A DNA stretch of 64,000 nt from Luteococcus sp052116585 (lineage in GTDB: Bacteria > Actinomycetota > Actinomycetes > Propionibacteriales > Propionibacteriaceae), in contig NZ_JBQKKT010000009.1 of assembly GCF_052116585.1 (NCBI RefSeq), forward strand, positions 62,001 through 126,000, given 5' to 3'. Each line of letters starts with the position of its first letter. The first letter of the stretch is position 1. Below the pieces are notes generated by a model, which saw nothing but the letters and a program-made list of their open reading frames with translations, did not search any database and had not been told where the DNA came from. The translations under genes were made by a program, and so were the position numbers. This document shows, one piece after another, positions 62,479 to 64,000 of this stretch.

Positions 62479-62826
62479 ATGAAAGGCTGGCTTTTTCTTG
62501 TTATCGCAATAGTTGGCGAAGTAATCGCAACATCCGCATTAAAATCTAGAGAGGGCTTTACTAAGCTTGCCCCTTCCGCCGTTGTCATAATCGGTTATGG
62601 CATCGCATTTTATTTTCTTTCTCTGGTTCTGAAATCCATCCCTGTCGGTGTTGCTTATGCAGTCTGGTCGGGACTCGGCGTCGTCATAATTACAGCCATT
62701 GCCTGGTTGCTTCATGGGCAAAAGCTTGATGCGTGGGGCTTTGTAGGTATGGGGCTCATAATTGCTGCCTTTTTGCTCGCCCGATCCCCATCGTGGAAGT
62801 CGCTGCGGAGGCCGACGCCATGGTGA
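62479..62826 (+). CDS. qacEdelta1: truncated quaternary ammonium efflux protein QacEdelta1
   Basis: A 115-residue SMR-family pump: GWLFLVIAIVGEVIATSALK with the essential Glu13-type residue, then three more helices; the last segment is replaced by 3'-conserved-segment sequence. It overlaps sul1 by 7 nt. Confers at most weak biocide tolerance. Confidence 0.97.
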   Translation: MKGWLFLVIAIVGEVIATSALKSREGFTKLAPSAVVIIGYGIAFYFLSLVLKSIPVGVAYAVWSGLGVVIITAIAWLLHGQKLDAWGFVGMGLIIAAFLLARSPSWKSLRRPTPW

Positions 62827-63659
62827 CGGTGTTCGGCATTCTGAATCTCACCGAGGACTCCTTCTTCGATGAGAGCCGGCGGCTAGACCCCGCCGGCGCT
62901 GTCACCGCGGCGATCGAAATGCTGCGAGTCGGATCAGACGTCGTGGATGTCGGACCGGCCGCCAGCCATCCGGACGCGAGGCCTGTATCGCCGGCCGATG
63001 AGATCAGACGTATTGCGCCGCTCTTAGACGCCCTGTCCGATCAGATGCACCGTGTTTCAATCGACAGCTTCCAACCGGAAACCCAGCGCTATGCGCTCAA
63101 GCGCGGCGTGGGCTACCTGAACGATATCCAAGGATTTCCTGACCCTGCGCTCTATCCCGATATTGCTGAGGCGGACTGCAGGCTGGTGGTTATGCACTCA
63201 GCGCAGCGGGATGGCATCGCCACCCGCACCGGTCACCTTCGACCCGAAGACGCGCTCGACGAGATTGTGCGGTTCTTCGAGGCGCGGGTTTCCGCCTTGC
63301 GACGGAGCGGGGTCGCTGCCGACCGGCTCATCCTCGATCCGGGGATGGGATTTTTCTTGAGCCCCGCACCGGAAACATCGCTGCACGTGCTGTCGAACCT
63401 TCAAAAGCTGAAGTCGGCGTTGGGGCTTCCGCTATTGGTCTCGGTGTCGCGGAAATCCTTCTTGGGCGCCACCGTTGGCCTTCCTGTAAAGGATCTGGGT
63501 CCAGCGAGCCTTGCGGCGGAACTTCACGCGATCGGCAATGGCGCTGACTACGTCCGCACCCACGCGCCTGGAGATCTGCGAAGCGCAATCACCTTCTCGG
63601 AAACCCTCGCGAAATTTCGCAGTCGCGACGCCAGAGACCGAGGGTTAGATCATGCCTAG
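62820..63659 (+). CDS. sul1: sulfonamide-resistant dihydropteroate synthase
   Basis: A 279-residue DHPS that still makes dihydropteroate when sulfonamides are present. FGILNLTEDSFFDESRRLD at the start and LILDPGMGFFLSP and VSRKSFLG are visible. Complete and in the standard position. Confidence 0.98.
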   Translation: MVTVFGILNLTEDSFFDESRRLDPAGAVTAAIEMLRVGSDVVDVGPAASHPDARPVSPADEIRRIAPLLDALSDQMHRVSIDSFQPETQRYALKRGVGYLNDIQGFPDPALYPDIAEADCRLVVMHSAQRDGIATRTGHLRPEDALDEIVRFFEARVSALRRSGVAADRLILDPGMGFFLSPAPETSLHVLSNLQKLKSALGLPLLVSVSRKSFLGATVGLPVKDLGPASLAAELHAIGNGADYVRTHAPGDLRSAITFSETLAKFRSRDARDRGLDHA

Positions 63660-63786
63660 CATTCACCTTCCGGCCGCCCGCTAGCGGACCCTGGTCAGGT
63701 TCCGCGAAGGTGGGCGCAGACATGCTGGGCTCGTCAGGATCAAACTGCACTATGAGGCGGCGGTTCATACCGCGCCAGGGGAGCGA

Positions 63787-63964
63787 ATGGACAGCGAGGA
63801 GCCTCCGAACGTTCGGGTCGCCTGCTCGGGTGATATCGACGAGGTTGTGCGGCTGATGCACGACGCTGCGGCGTGGATGTCCGCCAAGGGAACGCCCGCC
63901 TGGGACGTCGCGCGGATCGACCGGACATTCGCGGAGACCTTCGTCCTGAGATCCGAGCTCCTAG
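63787..63964 (+). pseudogene. orf5 (GNAT acetyltransferase) of 3'-conserved segment, truncated
   Basis: The first 59 residues (DSEEPPNVRVACSGDIDEV, ..., FAETFVLRSELL) match the known orf5, then sequence departs at 63964. The acetyl-CoA motif is lost. orf6 and the normal right end are not in the window. Confidence 0.9.
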
Positions 63965-64000
63965 GCCGTGTTGCTAAATGTGGGTGTGGAGCCTTCGGGT
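63964..64000 (+). mobile_element. possible left end of another IS6-family element
   Basis: Exactly at the orf5 break the sequence reads GGCCGTGTTGCTAAA, which matches 11 of 14 positions of the IS6100 terminal repeat GGCTCTGTTGCAAA. The rest lies outside the window. Confidence 0.5.

Larger units (their letters stand above)
60623..63964 (+). mobile_element. class 1 integron remnant
   Basis: Ordered as truncated intI1, Pc promoter, attI1, aadA1 cassette, 3'-conserved segment (qacEdelta1-sul1-truncated orf5). The left is cut by IS6100 inside intI1; the right is cut inside orf5 by DNA that looks like another IS6-family end. Composition is lower-GC and clearly not actinobacterial. This is the standard resistance integron of Gram-negative plasmids. 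Confidence 0.96.

Overview
The window reads as a chromosomal stretch of a high-GC Gram-positive actinobacterium. Gene content and order (phoH–ybeY–CNNM protein–era, leuA, recO, uppS, glyS, dgt, dnaG, MetP/MetS-type transporter) fit the Propionibacteriales, probably Propionibacteriaceae; this placement is inferred and the genus is not fixed by the sequence. Genes are densely packed on both strands, with many 1–14 nt overlaps and strong GC-rich hairpins between convergent genes. At the right edge the native chromosome stops abruptly at an IS6100 copy followed by a class 1 integron remnant carrying antibiotic and disinfectant resistance genes.

Layout. 1–7.4 kb: end of tgt, a PAC2 protein, a broken cholesterol-oxidase gene, a nucleoside hydrolase, a queuosine-precursor transporter and a proline iminopeptidase. 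7.4–13 kb: an uncharacterised P-loop NTPase, an ABC exporter-like protein whose nucleotide-binding domain has lost its catalytic motifs, a secreted Asp-rich protein, and a histidine kinase/response regulator pair, nearly all touching or overlapping. 13–17.7 kb: the phoH–ybeY–CNNM–era housekeeping operon plus one unknown gene. 17.7–23.2 kb: a tandem-META protein, leuA with a Leu-rich leader peptide, a lower-GC PIN-like gene wedged between leuA and a second, diverged copy of the leuA tail, then uppS. 23.2–29.8 kb: a glutamate-synthase-like FMN enzyme, recO, and a zinc uptake operon (znuA-znuC-znuB-zur) with a candidate Zur site. 29.8–42.7 kb: glyS, a LOR protein, a repeat-rich lipoprotein, a fused eukaryote-like acyl-CoA carboxylase of about 1848 residues, an HNH/DUF222 protein, dusB and dgt. 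42.7–59.7 kb: a small envelope protein, a FetB-like permease, dnaG next to a short sigma factor, tRNA-Asn, a frameshifted aldo/keto reductase, pirin, brnQ, an ABC export operon, metP-metS, a protease-like lipoprotein lacking catalytic His and Asp, and a three-gene envelope operon. 59.7–64 kb: IS6100, truncated intI1, attI1, aadA1 cassette, qacEdelta1, sul1, truncated orf5, and the edge of what looks like another IS6-family element.

How the genes work together. The zinc operon encodes binding protein, ATPase, permease and repressor under one divergent control region. leuA is probably controlled by attenuation. tgt and the YhhQ-type transporter together suggest queuosine salvage. The integron segment gives predicted resistance to streptomycin/spectinomycin and sulfonamides, and residual quaternary-ammonium efflux. 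The most unusual observations are the PIN-gene insertion at the leuA tail, the degenerate ABC/NTPase/two-component cluster, and the Gram-negative-type integron structure in an actinobacterial chromosome.
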